DNA from: G965277745 sp965277745 | GTDB taxonomy: Bacteria > Pseudomonadota > Gammaproteobacteria > Cardiobacteriales > Cardiobacteriaceae | NCBI GenBank assembly: GCA_965277745.1 | Contig: OZ255837.1 | Coordinates: 1,116,001 to 1,180,000 of the forward strand | Reading direction: 5' to 3' | Length of the DNA: 64,000 nucleotides | In this document: positions 26,751-35,372 of the stretch, piece after piece | How positions within the stretch are numbered: position 1 is the stretch's first letter | How the letters are laid out: the number at the start of each line of letters is the position of its first letter | The notes under the pieces: model-generated | What the model saw: only the letters and a program-made list of their open reading frames with translations | Database searches by the model: none | Told to the model about the DNA's origin: nothing | Translations under genes and position numbers: made by a program

Positions 26751-27581
26751 ATGGCTGTAATCAGAAGTAAACCCACTTCTCCGGGGCGTCGTTTTGTCGT
26801 CAATGTGACGCGCCCGGAGTTGCATACGGGCAAGCCGTTTTCCCCCTTGGTGGAAAAACAGCGCCGCGGCAGCGGACGCAACAATCAGGGGCGTATCACG
26901 GTACGTCATCGTGGCGGCGGACATGCGAAAAAATATCGTGTGATCGATTTCCGTCGTAATAAAGACCGTATCGACGCTGTCGTCGAACGTCTGGAATACG
27001 ATCCGAACCGCACCGCGTTCATTGCCCTCGTTTGTTATGCCGACGGTGAACGCCGCTATATCGTCGCCGCCCGCGGGATGGAAGCCGGCGATGTGTTGCG
27101 TAACGGCGAAGACGCGCCCATCAAGCGCGGTAACGCTCTGCCGTTGCGTAATATTCCCCTGGGTTCGATTGTCCATTGCGTGGAGCTCAAACCGGGCAAG
27201 GGCGCGCAACTCGCCCGCAGCGCCGGCGCCGCGGCGCAAGTGATCGCCCGTGAAGGGAAATACGCCACCTTGCGTTTGCGATCCGGCGAACGCCGCAAGG
27301 TGCTCGCCGATTGCCGCGCCGTGCTCGGCGAGGTGAGCAATCATGAACATTCCCTGCGTTCTCTCGGCAAAGCCGGCGCCAAACGCTGGCGCGGTATTCG
27401 CCCGACGGTGCGTGGCGTGGTGATGAATCCGGTCGATCATCCGCATGGTGGCGGCGAAGGACGTACTTCCGGTGGCCGTCACCCGGTTTCCCCGTGGGGA
27501 ATGCCGACCAAAGGCTACAAAACCCGAAAAAACAAACGCACCGACAAGATGATTGTTCAGCGGCGTAAGAAGAGAGGCTAG
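26751..27581 (+). CDS. rplB: Ribosomal protein L2
   Basis: 276 residues (273 in E. coli). L2 is needed for subunit association and peptidyl transfer. It begins MAVIRSKPTSPGRRFVVN, has GRNNQGRITVRHRGGGHAKK in the N-terminal part, and the conserved histidine region near the C-terminus reads NPVDHPHGGGEGRTSGGRHP. AGGAG precedes the ATG. It is followed after 3 bp by rpsS. Confidence 0.98.
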   Translation: MAVIRSKPTSPGRRFVVNVTRPELHTGKPFSPLVEKQRRGSGRNNQGRITVRHRGGGHAKKYRVIDFRRNKDRIDAVVERLEYDPNRTAFIALVCYADGERRYIVAARGMEAGDVLRNGEDAPIKRGNALPLRNIPLGSIVHCVELKPGKGAQLARSAGAAAQVIAREGKYATLRLRSGERRKVLADCRAVLGEVSNHEHSLRSLGKAGAKRWRGIRPTVRGVVMNPVDHPHGGGEGRTSGGRHPVSPWGMPTKGYKTRKNKRTDKMIVQRRKKRG

Positions 27582-27584
27582 GCT

Positions 27585-27857
27585 ATGGCGCGTTCATTGA
27601 AAAAAGGCTTCTTCATCGATCTTCACTTGGCGAAGAAAGTCGATGCGGCGGTTAAGACGAAAAGCAAGAAACCGATCAAGACCTGGTCTCGCCGCTCGAT
27701 GATCATCCCGGAAATGATCGGCTTGACGATCGCGGTGCACAACGGCAAACAGCATGTGCCGATCCTGATCGGTGAAGATATGATCGGTCACAAACTCGGC
27801 GAGTTCGCGCCGACCCGCAATTACCGCGGCCATGCCGCGGACAAGAGGGGGAAATAG
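27585..27857 (+). CDS. rpsS: Ribosomal protein S19
   Basis: 90 residues (92 in E. coli). S19 forms a complex with S13 in the 30S head and contacts the A-site tRNA. It begins MARSLKKGFFIDLHLAKKV and shows the conserved TWSRRSMIIPEMIGLTIAVH and HKLGEFAPTRNYRGH. It lies 3 bp after rplB with AGAGG before the start, and 9 bp before rplV. Confidence 0.97.
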   Translation: MARSLKKGFFIDLHLAKKVDAAVKTKSKKPIKTWSRRSMIIPEMIGLTIAVHNGKQHVPILIGEDMIGHKLGEFAPTRNYRGHAADKRGK

Positions 27858-27866
27858 GAGTACCTC

Positions 27867-28199
27867 ATGCAATCTACAGCAAAATTACGCGGCGCGCGCA
27901 TCTCCGCGCAAAAGACACGTCTGGTTGCCGACCAGATCCGCGGCAAGCCTGTCGATCAGGCCGTCGAGATTCTCACGTTCAGTAAGAAAAAGGGCGCGGC
28001 GATTCTGTTGAAGGTGCTCAATTCGGCCATCGCCAACGCGGAAAACAATGAAGGGGCCGATATAGATGAACTCTCTGTCGCCGAAATCCAGGTCGGTGAG
28101 GGCATGACGATGAAACGCTTCGCCGCGCGTGCGAAAGGGCGGGGCACGCGGATCCTGAAACGTACCAGCAATATTTTTGTCCGCGTCGAAGAACGCTGA
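27867..28199 (+). CDS. rplV: Ribosomal protein L22
   Basis: 110 residues, standard. L22 binds all domains of 23S rRNA and sends a beta-hairpin into the exit tunnel, seen as RFAARAKGRGTRILKRTSNI near the C-terminus; no erythromycin-type insertion or deletion is apparent. AGGAG lies before the ATG. Part of the S10 group between rpsS and rpsC. Confidence 0.97.
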   Translation: MQSTAKLRGARISAQKTRLVADQIRGKPVDQAVEILTFSKKKGAAILLKVLNSAIANAENNEGADIDELSVAEIQVGEGMTMKRFAARAKGRGTRILKRTSNIFVRVEER

Positions 28200-28212
28200 A
28201 CAAGGGGTAATT

Positions 28213-28929
28213 ATGGGTCAAAAAGTCAATCCAATTGGTTTTCGTTTGGGGATCTCGAAGGATTGGTCTTCGAAATGGTATGCGCAGAGCAGCGAATACG
28301 CCGATTTTCTAGAAAAGGATTTCGAGATTCGCGCCTTCATTCGCCAAAAACTGGCGCATGCTTCGGTCAGCAAGATTCATATCGAGCGGCCGCGCAACGG
28401 CGCGCAGATCACCATTTTTACCGCCCGTCCCGGCATCGTGATCGGTAAGAAGGGCGAGGATATCGAAGCACTCAAAAAAGAGATCACCAGGCTTCTTGGC
28501 GTGCCGGCCTCGATCAACATCGAGGAAATCCGCCGCCCGGAACTTGATGCCTATCTGGTTGCCGATAATATCGCCAAACAGCTGGAACGCCGCGTGATGT
28601 TCCGCCGCGCGATGAAGCGTGCGGTCGCCTCGACGATGCGCCTCGGCGCGGCGGGTATCAAGGTGAGCATTTCCGGGCGCTTGAACGGCGCCGAAATCGC
28701 GCGTACCGAATGGTATCGCGAAGGTCGTGTGCCGCTGCACACGCTGCGTGCCGAAATCGATTACGGCCTGGCCGAAGCCAATACCACTTATGGCGTGATC
28801 GGCGTCAAGGTGTGGATTTTCAAGGGCGAGAATCTCGCCGGAATCGAAGCCGCCGAGCGCTCGGGAGAGACGCCGGATGACAGACGCGCCCGGCGTAAAC
28901 CACGCGGCGGCAATCGTCGTAAGGACTGA
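28213..28929 (+). CDS. rpsC: Ribosomal protein S3
   Basis: S3 lines the mRNA entry channel and contributes to ribosomal helicase activity. I start at ATG 28213 (MGQKVNPIGFRLGISKDW), the standard N-terminus, giving 238 residues (233 in E. coli); the open frame begins 12 codons earlier within rplV. The KH domain signature ARPGIVIGKKGEDIEAL is visible, and the C-terminal tail is basic (RRARRKPRGGNRRKD). Confidence 0.97.
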   Translation: MGQKVNPIGFRLGISKDWSSKWYAQSSEYADFLEKDFEIRAFIRQKLAHASVSKIHIERPRNGAQITIFTARPGIVIGKKGEDIEALKKEITRLLGVPASINIEEIRRPELDAYLVADNIAKQLERRVMFRRAMKRAVASTMRLGAAGIKVSISGRLNGAEIARTEWYREGRVPLHTLRAEIDYGLAEANTTYGVIGVKVWIFKGENLAGIEAAERSGETPDDRRARRKPRGGNRRKD

Positions 28930-28940
28930 GGGAGCGTGTC

Positions 28941-29354
28941 ATGTTACAACCGAAACGAACCAAGTTCAGAAAACAGCAGAAAGGGCGTAATCGTGGTCTG
29001 GCCCAGTCCGGCAATACGGTAAGCTTTGGCGAATATGGCCTGAAGGCGACCACACGTGGGCGAATCAGCGCACGTCAGATCGAGGCGGCGCGTCGTGCGA
29101 TCAACCGCCATGTCAAACGTGGCGGGAAGCTGTGGATCCGCGTTTTCCCTGATGTGCCGGTCACCAACAAACCATTGGAAGTCAGACAGGGGAAAGGAAA
29201 AGGAAACGTGGAATATTGGGTGGCGAAGGTCCAGCCGGGCACCGTCCTCTACGAGATGGAAGGCGTCAGCGAAGAACTCGCCCGTGAGGCGTTCCGTCTC
29301 GCCGCCGCCAAACTTTCGGTAGGTACCACTTTTGAAACGCGCAAGGTGATGTGA
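28941..29354 (+). CDS. rplP: Ribosomal protein L16
   Basis: 137 residues (136 in E. coli). L16 binds near the central protuberance and positions tRNA in the A and P sites. It begins MLQPKRTKFRKQQKGRNRG. The stop overlaps the next start by one base (TGATG), so rpmC is translationally coupled. GGGAG precedes its own ATG. Confidence 0.97.
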   Translation: MLQPKRTKFRKQQKGRNRGLAQSGNTVSFGEYGLKATTRGRISARQIEAARRAINRHVKRGGKLWIRVFPDVPVTNKPLEVRQGKGKGNVEYWVAKVQPGTVLYEMEGVSEELAREAFRLAAAKLSVGTTFETRKVM

Positions 29355-29548
29355 TGTCATTGAAGGAATTGAAAGAAAAAGATGTTTCCGGCCTGCGTGA
29401 GACGCTGTTTGAACTGCGTCAGGCGCAATTGAAACTTACCATGCAAAAGGCTGGCGGTAAGCTCGAAAAGACGCATCAGATCCGTCAGATTCGTCGCGAT
29501 ATCGCACGAGTGAAAACGCTGCTGGCGCAGCAAGAGGTGAAGGTATAA
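29354..29548 (+). CDS. rpmC: Ribosomal protein L29
   Basis: 64 residues (63 in E. coli), a two-helix protein beside the tunnel exit and L23. I choose ATG 29354, one base overlapping the rplP stop, over GTG 29351 because the protein then begins MSLKELKEKD, as usual. It contains LRQAQLKLTMQKAGGKLEKT and RIKTLL-like VKTLLAQ at the end. It is 3 bp before rpsQ. Confidence 0.96.
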   Translation: MSLKELKEKDVSGLRETLFELRQAQLKLTMQKAGGKLEKTHQIRQIRRDIARVKTLLAQQEVKV

Positions 29549-29551
29549 GCA

Positions 29552-29815
29552 ATGAACGAAGGAAAGTCTATTCAGCGGATGCTGCAAGGCCAGGTGGTCA
29601 GCAATAAAGGCGATAAATCGATCACCGTCCATGTCGTGCGCTATGAGCGTCATCCGGTGTACGGAAAATACGTCAAACGCACCTTGAAATGCCATGCGCA
29701 CGATGAAGAAAACGCCTGCTATATCGGCGATACCGTGCGTATCCATCACAGCCGTCCGATTTCTAAGACCAAGACTTGGCGTCTGGTGGAAATTGTCGAA
29801 CGGGCGAAAGGGTGA
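29552..29815 (+). CDS. rpsQ: Ribosomal protein S17
   Basis: 87 residues (84 in E. coli). S17 is a primary 16S rRNA binder of the 30S body with an OB fold. It shows LQGQVVSNKGDKSITVHVVR, RHPVYGKYVKRT and SRPISKTKTWRLVEIVERA, the normal order of motifs. Preceded by rpmC, followed by rplN after 10 bp. Confidence 0.96.
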   Translation: MNEGKSIQRMLQGQVVSNKGDKSITVHVVRYERHPVYGKYVKRTLKCHAHDEENACYIGDTVRIHHSRPISKTKTWRLVEIVERAKG

Positions 29816-29825
29816 AGGAGGAAGT

Positions 29826-30194
29826 ATGATTCAGATGCAGTCCCGTCTGTCCGTGGCGGATAACAGCGGCGCCCGTGAATTGCAGTGTATCAAGGTGCTC
29901 GGCGGGTCGCACCGCCGCTATGCCGGTATCGGCGATGTGATCAAGGTTTCCGTCAAGGAAGCCATGCCGCGCGGCAGAGTCAAAAAAGGCGATGTCTACA
30001 ACGCCTTGATCGTGCGTACGCGCAAAGGGGTGCGGCGTCGTGACGGCTCGCTTTTGCGTTTCGACGGCAATGCCGCGGTTTTGTTGAACAGCAAGCTCGA
30101 GCCGATCGGCACGCGGGTGTTCGGACCGGTCGCGCGTGAATTGCGCAGTGAGAAGTTCATGAAGATCATCTCGCTGGCCCCGGAAGTGCTCTAA
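29826..30194 (+). CDS. rplN: Ribosomal protein L14
   Basis: L14 forms an intersubunit bridge with 16S rRNA and is the docking site of the silencing factor RsfS. I start at ATG 29826 (MIQMQSRLSVADNSGAREL), 122 residues (123 in E. coli), behind a strong AAGGAGG; the frame is open back into rpsQ. In E. coli this is the first gene of the spc operon; here the distance from rpsQ is only 10 bp and I see no promoter, so S10 and spc groups seem joined. Confidence 0.97.
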   Translation: MIQMQSRLSVADNSGARELQCIKVLGGSHRRYAGIGDVIKVSVKEAMPRGRVKKGDVYNALIVRTRKGVRRRDGSLLRFDGNAAVLLNSKLEPIGTRVFGPVARELRSEKFMKIISLAPEVL

Positions 30195-30205
30195 GGGGGA
30201 GACCG

Positions 30206-30520
30206 ATGAAACGTATCCAAAAAGGGGACGAGGTTATCGTCATTGCCGGCAAGGCGGCGAACAAAGGACAACGCGGCACCGTGGTGTCGGTGCATGGTGA
30301 TCGGGTCGTGGTCGAAGGGATCAATCTGGTTTATAAACATGTCAAACCGAATCCGCAACTGGGCATCGAAGGCGGTATCGTGAAAAAAGAGGCCTCCCTT
30401 CATGTTTCCAATGTCATGTTGTTCAATCCACAAACCGAAAAGGGCGACCGCGTTGGGTTCAAGATCGAGGACGGAGTGAAATATCGCTATTTCAAGTCCA
30501 GTGGCGATAAGATCAATTGA
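30206..30520 (+). CDS. rplX: Ribosomal protein L24
   Basis: 104 residues, standard. L24 starts 50S assembly at the 5' end of 23S rRNA; it has a KOW motif (KGDEVIVIAGKAANKGQRGTV). It begins MKRIQKGDE behind GGGGAG. In E. coli the rplX-rplE junction region is bound by the spc repressor S8; here rplE starts 7 bp after the stop. Confidence 0.96.
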   Translation: MKRIQKGDEVIVIAGKAANKGQRGTVVSVHGDRVVVEGINLVYKHVKPNPQLGIEGGIVKKEASLHVSNVMLFNPQTEKGDRVGFKIEDGVKYRYFKSSGDKIN

Positions 30521-30527
30521 GGACGTT

Positions 30528-31067
30528 ATGGCACGTTTACAGAAGCTTTACAAAGAAGAACTGGTGGCGAAACTGCAAGACCGCTTGGCGCTCAAGAACG
30601 TCATGGAAGTGCCGCGTCTTGAAAAAATCACCATAAACATGGGTGTCGGCGAAGCGGTCAACGACAAGAAAATCATGGACAATGCCGTCCATGATCTAGC
30701 GATGATTTCCGCGCAAAAGCCGATTGTCACGAAGGCGAAAAAATCCGTCGCCGGCTTCAAGATCCGTGAAGACTGGCCGATTGGCTGTAAGGTCACCCTG
30801 CGTCGGCGGCGAATGTACGAGTTTCTCGATCGCCTGATCAATGTCTCGCTGCCGCGTACTCGTGACTTTCGCGGCCTCAGCGCCAAGTCTTTCGATGGGC
30901 GTGGGAATTATACGTTCGGGGTGAAGGAACATATTATTTTTCCCGAGGTCGATTTCGAAAAAAGCGATACGATCCGTGGACTGGACATCACCTTCACCAC
31001 TTCGGCTAAAGACAATTCACAAGCCAGGGCGCTTCTGGAAGCGTTCGGCTTTCCGTTCAGGAGATAA
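30528..31067 (+). CDS. rplE: Ribosomal protein L5
   Basis: L5 binds 5S rRNA and contacts the P-site tRNA and S13. I start at ATG 30528 (MARLQKLYKEELVAKL) behind GAGG, giving 179 residues as in E. coli. Conserved blocks are visible: NMGVGEAVNDKKIMDNAV, QKPIVTKAKKSVAGFKIR and LPRTRDFRGLSAKSFDGRGN. It is followed after 3 bp by rpsN. Confidence 0.97.
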   Translation: MARLQKLYKEELVAKLQDRLALKNVMEVPRLEKITINMGVGEAVNDKKIMDNAVHDLAMISAQKPIVTKAKKSVAGFKIREDWPIGCKVTLRRRRMYEFLDRLINVSLPRTRDFRGLSAKSFDGRGNYTFGVKEHIIFPEVDFEKSDTIRGLDITFTTSAKDNSQARALLEAFGFPFRR

Positions 31068-31070
31068 ACG

Positions 31071-31379
31071 ATGGCGAAGAAAAGCATGGTAGCGCGCGAG
31101 TTCAAGCGCATGAAAGCGGTCAAAAGATATGCGCAAAAACGTGAAGCGCTCAAGGAAATCGTTCGCAAAGTGGCGCAATATTCCGAAGAAGAACGCCTGG
31201 TGGCCCAGGAAAAACTCCAGGCGCTTCCCCGTAACGCCTCCCCGGTGCGTCTTCAGCGTCGCTGCCGGATCACCGGACGTCCGCATGCGGTGTATCGTAA
31301 ATTCGGACTCTCGCGTATCAAGCTTCGCGAACTGGCGATGCGCGGCGAAGTTCCGGGGGTGAGAAAGGCGAGCTGGTAA
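31071..31379 (+). CDS. rpsN: Ribosomal protein S14, zinc-independent form
   Basis: 102 residues, the long form of S14. There is no CxxC pair typical of the short zinc-binding form; the conserved C-terminal part reads RCRITGRPHAVYRKFGLSRI with a single Cys. S14 completes the 30S head. AGGAG precedes the ATG. A 66-bp gap follows before rpsH. Confidence 0.96.
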   Translation: MAKKSMVAREFKRMKAVKRYAQKREALKEIVRKVAQYSEEERLVAQEKLQALPRNASPVRLQRRCRITGRPHAVYRKFGLSRIKLRELAMRGEVPGVRKASW

Positions 31380-31445
31380 TCCCGCGACGCCTACAGGTAA
31401 TAAGTTCCAGGGTCTTGATGACCTGATACTGACAAGAGGTAATGT

Positions 31446-31835
31446 ATGTTAATGGATCCCGTGGCCGATATGCTGACGCGCATTCGTAACGCGCAGCGCA
31501 TTGGTCGCTCGCTCGTGGTGATGCCGTCTTCGAAGCAGAAAACGGCGATTGCCAAGGTGCTCGAGGAAGAAGGGTATATTCAATCTTTCGAAACTCAGGG
31601 CGAGAAGAAAGTTGAATTGACTGTTCACTTGAAATACCACCGAGGAAGGCCGGTTATCGAGTCGATCAAGCGCGTCAGCCGTCCGGGTTTGCGTATTTTT
31701 AAGGGAAAAAATGCGCTTCCGCGCGTTCACGGCGGCCTCGGTATCGCGATTATTTCCACTTCCAAGGGGGTGATGAGCGATTACAAAGCACGTGAACAAG
31801 GGGTTGGCGGTGAAGTCGTTTGTCTCGTCGCTTGA
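31446..31835 (+). CDS. rpsH: Ribosomal protein S8
   Basis: 129 residues from ATG 31446 (MLMDPVADMLTRIRNAQR); an ATG at 31452 would also fit, but AAGAGGT is better spaced for the first. S8 binds the central domain of 16S rRNA and, in E. coli, represses the spc operon by binding mRNA at rplE. The C-terminal ISTSKGVMSDYKAREQGVGG is characteristic. Confidence 0.96.
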   Translation: MLMDPVADMLTRIRNAQRIGRSLVVMPSSKQKTAIAKVLEEEGYIQSFETQGEKKVELTVHLKYHRGRPVIESIKRVSRPGLRIFKGKNALPRVHGGLGIAIISTSKGVMSDYKAREQGVGGEVVCLVA

Positions 31836-31847
31836 GGGAGAGGAAAT

Positions 31848-32381
31848 ATGTCGCGTATAGGAAAACAGCCGGTTTCAATCCCCAAGGGGGTGGCGGTCGA
31901 AATCGACGGGCGTACGGTTTCCGTAAAAGGGAGCAAAGGGCAGTTGCGCGTGGATCTACACCCGTTTGTCGGCGTTGAAGAAAGCGATGGCGAGCTGCGT
32001 CTTGCCCCGATCGGAGAAAGTGGCGAGTGCTGGGCGATGTGCGGTACTATGCGGGCGCTGGTGCACAATATGATGGTTGGCGTCAGCGAGGGCTTTGTCA
32101 AGAAACTGCAACTGATCGGCGTCGGTTATCGTGCCCAGGCGCAGGAACAGAAGCTGAATCTGTCTCTCGGCTTCTCGCATCCGATCGAGTTTAGCGTGCC
32201 GCAGGGGATTACGGTGGAAACGCCGAGCCAAACGGAACTCGTCGTCAAAGGCAGCGACAAGCAACTGGTCGGCGAAGTAGCGGCGAAGATTCGCGCCTAC
32301 CGCCCGCCGGAACCATACAAAGGCAAGGGCGTTCGCTATGCCGATGAGCGCGTTGTCATGAAAGAAGCGAAGAAAAAGTAA
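31848..32381 (+). CDS. rplF: Ribosomal protein L6
   Basis: 177 residues, standard. L6 lies at the base of the factor-binding stalk near the sarcin-ricin loop. It begins MSRIGKQPVSIPKGVAVE, and the second domain contains LSLGFSHPIEFSVPQGI and the conserved YRPPEPYKGKGVRYADE near the end. Start follows GGGAGAGG. 12 bp before rplR. Confidence 0.97.
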   Translation: MSRIGKQPVSIPKGVAVEIDGRTVSVKGSKGQLRVDLHPFVGVEESDGELRLAPIGESGECWAMCGTMRALVHNMMVGVSEGFVKKLQLIGVGYRAQAQEQKLNLSLGFSHPIEFSVPQGITVETPSQTELVVKGSDKQLVGEVAAKIRAYRPPEPYKGKGVRYADERVVMKEAKKK

Positions 32382-32393
32382 CGGGATGAGAGT

Positions 32394-32750
32394 ATGAACC
32401 AGAAGAAGATCGCGCGTATCCGCCGTGCCAAGCGCACGCGCCTTAACATTCGCGCTTCCGGTAAGGCGAGCCTGATCGTGAACAAAACACCGCGTCATAT
32501 GTACGCGCAGATCGTAAGCGATGATGGCGACAGGATTCTCGCCACTGTCTCGACGTTGCAAAAATCGGTAGCCGAAGGTTTGAAAAGCACCGGCAACATC
32601 GAAGCCGCGGCGAAAGTGGGGGCCCTGATCGGGGAGCGAGCGAAATCCTTTGGCATCGAAACCATCGCTTTCGACCGCAGTGGATTCCCTTATCATGGCC
32701 GGGTGAAAGCGTTGGCGCAGTCCGCGCGCGAAGCCGGTTTGCAGTTTTAA
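32394..32750 (+). CDS. rplR: Ribosomal protein L18
   Basis: 118 residues (117 in E. coli). L18 binds 5S rRNA with L5 and brings it into the central protuberance. It has the basic N-terminus MNQKKIARIRRAKRTRLNI and the C-terminal block AFDRSGFPYHGRVKALAQSA typical of the family. Followed by rpsE after 9 bp. Confidence 0.96.
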   Translation: MNQKKIARIRRAKRTRLNIRASGKASLIVNKTPRHMYAQIVSDDGDRILATVSTLQKSVAEGLKSTGNIEAAAKVGALIGERAKSFGIETIAFDRSGFPYHGRVKALAQSAREAGLQF

Positions 32751-32759
32751 GAGGTCGTC

Positions 32760-33278
32760 ATGGCGCAACAGAAAGATCGTCAGCAAGACAGTGAATTTTT
32801 GGAAAAACTGGTCACCGTGAACCGCGTCACCAAAGTGGTCAAGGGGGGACGTCAGTTCGCCTTTACCGCCTTGGTCGTTGTCGGTGATGGCAGTGGACGG
32901 GTGGGCTTCGGTTACGGCAAGGCCAAGGAAGTGCCGGTCGCCATTCAGAAAGCGATGGATCAGGCGAAAAAGTCTCTAGTCACCGTCCGCCTCCATAAGG
33001 AGACCCTGCAACATGCGCTGGTCGGCCGCCATGGCGCCGCCCGCGTCTATATGCAGCCGGCGTCCGAAGGAACCGGCATTATCGCTGGCGGCGCCATGCG
33101 CGCGGTGTTCGAAGTGGTCGGGATCAAGGATGTGCTCGCCAAATGCCAGGGCACCCGTAATCCGGGCAATGTGATTCGCGCCACCATCAACGGCCTTGTC
33201 GGGATGCAGACCCCACGCCATGTCGCCGCGAAACGGGGTAAATCCATTGAGGAGGTGCTTGCCAATGTCGAATCATAA
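32760..33278 (+). CDS. rpsE: Ribosomal protein S5
   Basis: 172 residues (167 in E. coli). S5 acts in decoding accuracy and lines the mRNA channel with S3 and S4. The dsRBD-like N-terminal domain reads VNRVTKVVKGGRQFAFTALV followed by GRVGFGYGKAKEVP. AGAGG precedes the ATG. The last 14 bases overlap the next gene, rpmD, whose ribosome site GGAGG is inside rpsE. Confidence 0.97.
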   Translation: MAQQKDRQQDSEFLEKLVTVNRVTKVVKGGRQFAFTALVVVGDGSGRVGFGYGKAKEVPVAIQKAMDQAKKSLVTVRLHKETLQHALVGRHGAARVYMQPASEGTGIIAGGAMRAVFEVVGIKDVLAKCQGTRNPGNVIRATINGLVGMQTPRHVAAKRGKSIEEVLANVES

Positions 33279-33453
33279 ATTGCGGGTGACGCTCGTAAAA
33301 AGTATCCATGGGCGTTTGCAGTCGCATCAGCAATGTGTAAGAGGCCTGGGTTTGCGGCGCATGCACCAGAGTCGCGAAGTGATTGATACCCCGGAAAACC
33401 GTGGCATGATCGACAAAGTCTCTTATCTGCTGACAGTTGAAGAGGTATCGTGA
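33265..33453 (+). CDS. rpmD: Ribosomal protein L30
   Basis: 62 residues (59 in E. coli), starting MSNHKLRVTLVKSIHGRLQ at ATG 33265 inside the end of rpsE; the open frame extends upstream but not as L30. The middle reads CVRGLGLRRMHQSREVIDTP, the family signature. The stop overlaps the rplO start by one base. Confidence 0.96.
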   Translation: MSNHKLRVTLVKSIHGRLQSHQQCVRGLGLRRMHQSREVIDTPENRGMIDKVSYLLTVEEVS

Positions 33454-33887
33454 TGTATCTGAATACGTTGAAACCGGCCACCGGTTCCCGCCAAAATGCC
33501 AAGCGGGTGGGCCGCGGAATCGGCTCCGGCCTGGGTAAAACCAGCGGCAAGGGGCACAAGGGACAGAAAGCGCGTAGCGGCGGCTATCACAAGGTGGGCT
33601 TCGAAGGCGGGCAGATGCCGTTGCAACGACGTTTGCCGAAGCGCGGCTTTCGTCGCCGAAAAACATTCGATAGCGCGCGCGTGCGCCTTGGTGAACTCGC
33701 CAAGGTCGATGTCGAGGTGATCGATCTGGCTGCGCTCAAGGCGGCGGGTGTCGTGCCATCGCGCGTGCGCGCGGCCAAGGTGTTTCTAAGCGGCGAACTG
33801 GCAAAGTCGGTGATTTTGCAAGGAATCGCCGTCAGCGCCGGCGCCCGTAAGGCGATCGAGGACGGCGGTGGCCGTGTGCAAGGGTAA
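33453..33887 (+). CDS. rplO: Ribosomal protein L15
   Basis: 144 residues, as in E. coli. L15 binds late in 50S assembly. I use ATG 33453 (MYLNTLKPATGSRQNAKR), which overlaps the rpmD stop, rather than GTG 33450. The glycine-rich basic N-terminal third (GRGIGSGLGKTSGKGHKGQK) and GFEGGQMPLQRRLPKRGF are hallmarks. 17 bp before secY. Confidence 0.97.
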   Translation: MYLNTLKPATGSRQNAKRVGRGIGSGLGKTSGKGHKGQKARSGGYHKVGFEGGQMPLQRRLPKRGFRRRKTFDSARVRLGELAKVDVEVIDLAALKAAGVVPSRVRAAKVFLSGELAKSVILQGIAVSAGARKAIEDGGGRVQG

Positions 33888-33904
33888 TACAACGGGATGA
33901 CGAT

Positions 33905-35230
33905 ATGGCCAAACTTGCCGCCAATCCTTACAAAGAACTGACCGCTCGCCTGTGGTTTCTGGTCATTGCGCTGATCATTTATCGCATCGGCGCGCACATC
34001 CCTGTGCCAGGGGTCAATCTGGAGAGGATCCGTGACATGTTCAACACCGGAGAGGGTTCGATTTTCCAGTTGTTCAACATGTTCTCCGGCGGCGCCTTGT
34101 CCAATGCCTCGCTGCTCGCGCTCGGGGTGGCGCCGTATATTTCGGCTTCCATCGTGATGCAATTGCTCTCGCATATGTATGGCCCGCTCAAGGAATTGCG
34201 TCAACAGGGGAGTTCCGGGCAGAAAAAGATCACTATTTACACCCGTTATTTGACGCTCGCGCTTGCCCTGTTACAGGCATTTGCCATTTCCCGTACCGTG
34301 ATGGCCGCGGGAATGACGATCGTTGGCGGTGCGGCGTTCATGCTGCCGGCAACGATTGGCTTGACGGCGGGCGCGCTGTTCATGATGTGGCTCGGCGAAC
34401 AGATTACCGAGCGCGGCGTGGGCAACGGTATCTCCATGCTGATATTCGCAGGGATTGCCGTCAACATGCCCAAAGGGATCGGTAATCTGATTGAACAGAC
34501 CAAGGTCGGAGGGATTTCCTACGGGAAATTTTTTCTGATTCTTGCGACTATCGTCGCCTTGTTCGCCTTGATTGTCTACGTCGAACGTGCCCAGCGGCGT
34601 ATCGCCATTCACTATGCCAAGCGCGGACAGTTCGGCGCGCAAGCGATGGGCGAACGCTCGCATCTGCCGCTCAAGATCAATATGGCCGGTGTGATTCCAG
34701 CGATTTTTGCCTCGGCGATCATTACTTTACTGGTCTCCGGGCTTTCCTTGCTCGCTTCGCTGCCGGGTTCGGCGGGACGTTATCTAACGGATCTGTATAA
34801 CGGGTTCAATCATGGCAGTTGGCTCTATATCGCCTCTTTCACCTTGCTGATTGTGCTGTTTTCATTTTTCTATACGGCAATGATGTTCGAAAACCGCGAA
34901 CTCGCCGACAATCTGAAAAAATCCAACGCTTTTATCAAGGGATTCCGTCCCGGTCGCCAGACGGCGGAATATCTCGATATCGTCCAGGATCGCCTGACCT
35001 TTGTCGGCGCGATCTACGTCGCCTTCGTCTGTATTGTGCCTTATTTGATGAATATCGGCAGTGCTTCCGCACAGGTCCTTTTCTTGTTCGGCGGAACTTC
35101 CCTTCTGATCGCGGTCGTTGTTGCCATGGATTTTATTTCTCAGGTGCAGTCTCACCTTATGTCCAAGCAATACGAGTCGTTGATGAAAAAAGCCAATTTG
35201 TCCGGTTTCGGCGGCCAGTATCATCGTTAA
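33905..35230 (+). CDS. secY: Preprotein translocase channel SecY
   Basis: 441 residues (443 in E. coli) with ten hydrophobic segments. SecY is the protein-conducting channel for export and membrane insertion, partner of the SecE encoded at 8.8 kb. Recognisable parts are RIGAHIPVPG in the first segment, the plug region after it (GGALSNASLLALGVAPYISA), and the cytoplasmic C5 loop FIKGFRPGRQTAEYLD that binds SecA and ribosomes. It is the end of the spc group, with rpmJ 20 bp after. Confidence 0.98.
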   Translation: MAKLAANPYKELTARLWFLVIALIIYRIGAHIPVPGVNLERIRDMFNTGEGSIFQLFNMFSGGALSNASLLALGVAPYISASIVMQLLSHMYGPLKELRQQGSSGQKKITIYTRYLTLALALLQAFAISRTVMAAGMTIVGGAAFMLPATIGLTAGALFMMWLGEQITERGVGNGISMLIFAGIAVNMPKGIGNLIEQTKVGGISYGKFFLILATIVALFALIVYVERAQRRIAIHYAKRGQFGAQAMGERSHLPLKINMAGVIPAIFASAIITLLVSGLSLLASLPGSAGRYLTDLYNGFNHGSWLYIASFTLLIVLFSFFYTAMMFENRELADNLKKSNAFIKGFRPGRQTAEYLDIVQDRLTFVGAIYVAFVCIVPYLMNIGSASAQVLFLFGGTSLLIAVVVAMDFISQVQSHLMSKQYESLMKKANLSGFGGQYHR

Positions 35231-35250
35231 CCCTTGTTTGAGGAACCCCA

Positions 35251-35364
35251 ATGAAAGTTTCCGCTTCTGTGAAGAAAATGTGCCGTCACTGCCGGATCAT
35301 CCGTCGCAACGGCAGTGTTCGCGTCATTTGTACCGACAAACGGCACAAACAACGTCAGGGTTGA
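35251..35364 (+). CDS. rpmJ: Ribosomal protein L36, zinc-binding form
   Basis: A 37-residue protein beginning MKVSASVKKMCRHCRIIRR. The zinc ligands are C11, C14, C27 and H32 or H33-type histidine in DKRHKQRQG. L36 fits into domain VI of 23S rRNA. GAGGA precedes the ATG. No infA lies between secY and rpmJ, the arrangement seen in E. coli and relatives. Confidence 0.95.
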   Translation: MKVSASVKKMCRHCRIIRRNGSVRVICTDKRHKQRQG

Positions 35365-35372
35365 TGAAACCT